From Nitrincola iocasae (GTDB lineage: Bacteria; Pseudomonadota; Gammaproteobacteria; Pseudomonadales; Balneatricaceae), in assembly GCF_008727795.1 (NCBI RefSeq), contig NZ_CP044222.1:3100001-3164000 (forward strand): a stretch of 64,000 nt of DNA. Reading direction: 5' to 3'. The notes beneath the pieces were generated by a model, which saw nothing but the letters and a program-made list of their open reading frames with translations, was not told the origin of the DNA and did no database searches. The translations under genes were made by a program, and so were the position numbers. This document shows, one piece after another, positions 62,321 through 64,000 of the stretch (positions are counted from its first letter, which is position 1; each line of letters opens with the position of its first letter).

Positions 62321-62328
62321 CCAGTACA

Positions 62329-62682
62329 CCCCTACTTACTAAATCCATAGAAAGGTTGATCTTAGTCATCCTAATACATTTTGTCTCATCAAAGTGATTT
62401 CCTGATAGATTCCCTAAACTGGGCTCTGTAAAAATGCTCGCTAATGTGAGTCCTAGGAAAAAACTCCGTGTTAACGTCTTTCTATTCGTTGCTGACCTCG
62501 ATTACGCAATAGATGGTGAGCTACAAATTCTCGATAAACATTGTTGTAGGGGTATGAAGGATTACAAAAAAACCACCGCTTGTTGGACACTCACCTTTCC
62601 ACACCAAAAACACTCAATAATCATTGTTTTTATGATCATATTCCCGTACAACAATCTATAAACAGATTAGGTACGTTTTTTT
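62329..62682. other. Intergenic region before the resolvase fragment
   Basis: About 354 bp of AT-rich sequence between the IS3 element and the resolvase fragment. A 75-codon open frame (62434-62661) resembles no known protein and lacks a good ribosome binding site. The last part holds an inverted repeat described separately. It may contain resolvase binding (res) sites, but no set of three subsites is obvious. Confidence 0.5.
62645..62675. promoter_or_regulatory. Inverted repeat just before the resolvase gene
   Basis: CGTAC and AATCT are mirrored by AGATT and GTACG around ATAAAC, ending eight bases before the start codon. This could be a res subsite or an operator used by the resolvase on its own gene. 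Confidence 0.4.
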
Positions 62683-62912
62683 ATGATTATTGGTTATGCT
62701 CGGGTCAGCACCCAAGACCAGCACTCAGATCTGCAGCTCGATGCCCTCATTCAAGCCGGATGTGAACAGATATATCAGGAAAAAATCACAAGCAAGCTTC
62801 GAGAGCGACCAGAATTGACGCAGTGTCTTCGTACACTTCGCAAGGGCGACACTCTAGTGGTCTGGCGAATGGATCGATTAGCACGATCACTCAAAGACCT
62901 GGTAGAGATTAT
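62683..62912 (+). pseudogene. Serine recombinase (resolvase/invertase) fragment, cut by an IS3 element
   Basis: The N-terminal 76 codons match the catalytic domain of small serine recombinases: IIGYARVSTQDQHSDLQLDA with the active Ser9, then SKLRERPELTQCLRTLRKGD and VVWRMDRLARSLKDLVEII. Right after DLVEII the reading runs into the left end of the next IS3 element (TGAATCGTACCGG at 62913). The rest of the catalytic domain, helix E and the DNA-binding domain are missing. Confidence 0.85.
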
Positions 62913-62962
62913 TGAATCGTACCGGCTTTCGTGGAGGCCTATTTCTTTGAGAGAATAAGGCT

Positions 62963-63286
62963 ATGAAAAACTCTAACAGATACTCCCCCGAAGTTCGTGA
63001 GCGTGCCGTGCGTATGGTTCAAGAACACCTTAATGATTATCCATCTGAGTGGGCCGCTATTGAGTCCATTGCACCCAAGATTGGTTGTTTCCCTCAGACC
63101 CTTCACGGCTGGTTACGCCGCCATCAGACGGATACAGGTCAGCGCTCTGGTCAAACCACTGATGAGCAAAGGCACATGAAAGCGCTTGAGCGTGGGAATC
63201 GAGAGCTGCGCAGAGCCAATGGAATTCTTCGACTCGCCAGTGCTTATTTTGCCAAGGCGGAGCTCGACCGCCGTACCAAACATTGA
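62963..63286 (+). CDS. IS3-family transposase OrfA (second element)
   Basis: A 107-residue protein typical of IS3 orfA: NRYSPEVRERAVRMVQEHL, IAPKIGCFPQTLHGWLRRHQ and the zipper ALERGNRELRRANGILRLAS. Stop overlaps the orfB frame, which lies in the -1 frame, so frameshifting is expected. Confidence 0.92.
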   Translation: MKNSNRYSPEVRERAVRMVQEHLNDYPSEWAAIESIAPKIGCFPQTLHGWLRRHQTDTGQRSGQTTDEQRHMKALERGNRELRRANGILRLASAYFAKAELDRRTKH

Positions 63287-64000
63287 TTGCTTTTGTTGAT
63301 GAGTATCGTGACCAATACGGAGTCGAGCCGATCTGTCGAATCCTACAGATTGCTCCGTCGGGTTACTGCAAGCAGGTCGCCAGAGCTCGTGATCCTGAGT
63401 TGCGCCCTGACCGCAGTAAACGGGATGACCAGCTCTGTGTTGAAATCCAGCGTGTCTGGGATGACAACATGCAATGCTACGATGTAGTTAAGGTCTGGAA
63501 GCAGCTTCTACAGGAGCAGGTTGAGGTGGCTCGATGCACCGTGAGGCGCCTGATGCAGCGTCTTGGATTACAGGGTGTGCGTCGAGGCCAAGCTGTCCGC
63601 ACCACGGTACCTGATGATAAAGCCGCCTACCCACAAGACAGGGTTAAGCGCTATTTCCATGCTGATCAGCCCAACCAGTTGTGGGTATCGGATTTCACGT
63701 ATGTCTCGACCTGGCAGGGCTGGCTCTATGTGGCTTTTGTGATCGATGTCTTTGCGCGTCGAATTGTGGGTTGGCGGGTCAGCAACCGTATGCAGACTGA
63801 TTTCGTTCTGGATGCACTCAAGCAGGCCTTGCATGAACGACAACCACATCGGGCCGGGGGGGGGCTGATCCATCACAGTGACCGAGGTAGCCAGTATGTT
63901 TCCATCCGATACACTGAGCGCCTAGCCGAGGCCAATATAGAGCCTTCTGTGGGCAGTAAAGGAGACAGCTACGACAATGCATTGGCTGAGACCCTCAATG
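63283..64000 (+). CDS. IS3-family transposase OrfB (second element), cut by window edge
   Basis: An open frame without stops from 63283 to the edge. It shows LIAFVDEYRDQYGVEPICRI, then the rve integrase core with the first Asp in LWVSDFTYV, the intact middle Asp in HHSDRGSQYV, and DSYDNALAETLN where the catalytic Glu lies at the edge. Unlike the first IS3 copy, the catalytic residues visible are intact. The start is probably supplied by frameshifting from orfA. Confidence 0.9.
   Translation, partial: MIAFVDEYRDQYGVEPICRILQIAPSGYCKQVARARDPELRPDRSKRDDQLCVEIQRVWDDNMQCYDVVKVWKQLLQEQVEVARCTVRRLMQRLGLQGVRRGQAVRTTVPDDKAAYPQDRVKRYFHADQPNQLWVSDFTYVSTWQGWLYVAFVIDVFARRIVGWRVSNRMQTDFVLDALKQALHERQPHRAGGGLIHHSDRGSQYVSIRYTERLAEANIEPSVGSKGDSYDNALAETLN

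Larger units (their letters stand above)
61094..62328 (+). mobile_element. IS3-family insertion sequence, complete but with damaged transposase
   Basis: A 1235-bp element. Its ends TGAACTGGTCTAATAG... and the reverse-complement TGTACTGGTCAACTAA... match over about 29 bp, ending in CCGGACACTTT. It is flanked on both sides by CCC, a likely 3-bp target duplication. It holds orfA and orfB in the order expected for IS3. It has inserted about 175 bp upstream of the defence operon. Confidence 0.85.
62913..64000 (+). mobile_element. Second IS3-family element, left part (continues past window)
   Basis: The left end is set at TGAATCGTACCGGCTTTCG, which interrupts the resolvase codons and resembles terminal repeats of IS3 members. 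orfA and most of orfB follow. The right end lies beyond the window. It is not closely related to the first IS3 element. Confidence 0.75.

Noticed and set aside
62434..62661. Plus-strand 75-codon open frame between IS3 and resolvase
   Set aside because: No recognised family, no good ribosome binding site, and AT-rich intergenic composition.

Overview
The window looks like the chromosome of a Gammaproteobacterium, probably a marine Oceanospirillales-type organism. This is inferred from gene content and order: purU-soxBDAG next to a type III glutamine synthetase, ubiT/ubiU/ubiV, ccmABCDEFGHI followed by zipA-ligA, and trmJ-cysE-iscR-iscS leading into suf genes. No tRNA, rRNA or CRISPR array was seen.

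Layout. (1) 1-6.7 kb: a minus-strand purU-soxB-soxD-soxA-soxG-glnT operon for oxidative N-demethylation with tetrahydrofolate, faced by a divergent XRE-cupin regulator. (2) 6.8-19.7 kb: anaerobic ubiquinone genes ubiT and ubiUV, separated by a 10-kb glycerol block (glpD, glpR, glpK and the GlpSTPQV ABC transporter with a DUF2160 membrane protein). ubiT has a perfect FNR-type box. (3) 19.7-24.1 kb: an accessory patch with a truncated hicA plus intact hicB, and a type VI secretion module (DUF4123 adaptor, Tli4-like immunity protein, lipase-like effector) without VgrG. (4) 24.3-40.9 kb: core genes mdh, nadC, ampD, mnmC, a CBS protein, ligA, zipA and the full cytochrome c maturation operon. (5) 41.0-52.9 kb: a FliK-like/FlhB-like pair, then a long iron-sulfur operon reading trmJ-cysE-iscR-iscS-sufBCDS-sufA-sufT-sufE. 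(6) 53.3 kb to the right edge: an AT-richer mobile island with a tyrosine recombinase, a MobH (TraI_2) relaxase, an IS21 remnant, a two-gene McrBC-like system (coiled-coil AAA+ motor plus DUF2357/PD-(D/E)XK nuclease), an IS3 element whose transposase has lost a catalytic Asp, a resolvase fragment, and a second IS3 element running off the edge.

How the parts work together. The sox-like operon probably moves methyl groups onto tetrahydrofolate, with PurU recycling formyl-THF and GlnT/GmaS possibly supplying gamma-glutamyl adducts. The glp block imports glycerol by an ABC route (no GlpF is seen), phosphorylates it and oxidises it into the quinone pool. UbiTUV support oxygen-independent ubiquinone synthesis. 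The Ccm and Isc/Suf operons supply c-type cytochromes and Fe-S clusters.

The strongest candidate for an under-described system is the two-gene McrBC-like module at 56.5-60.9 kb. Others are the T6SS adaptor-immunity-lipase module and the possibility that the sox-like operon is really an N-methylglutamate dehydrogenase operon, whose small subunit has lost two expected zinc ligands.
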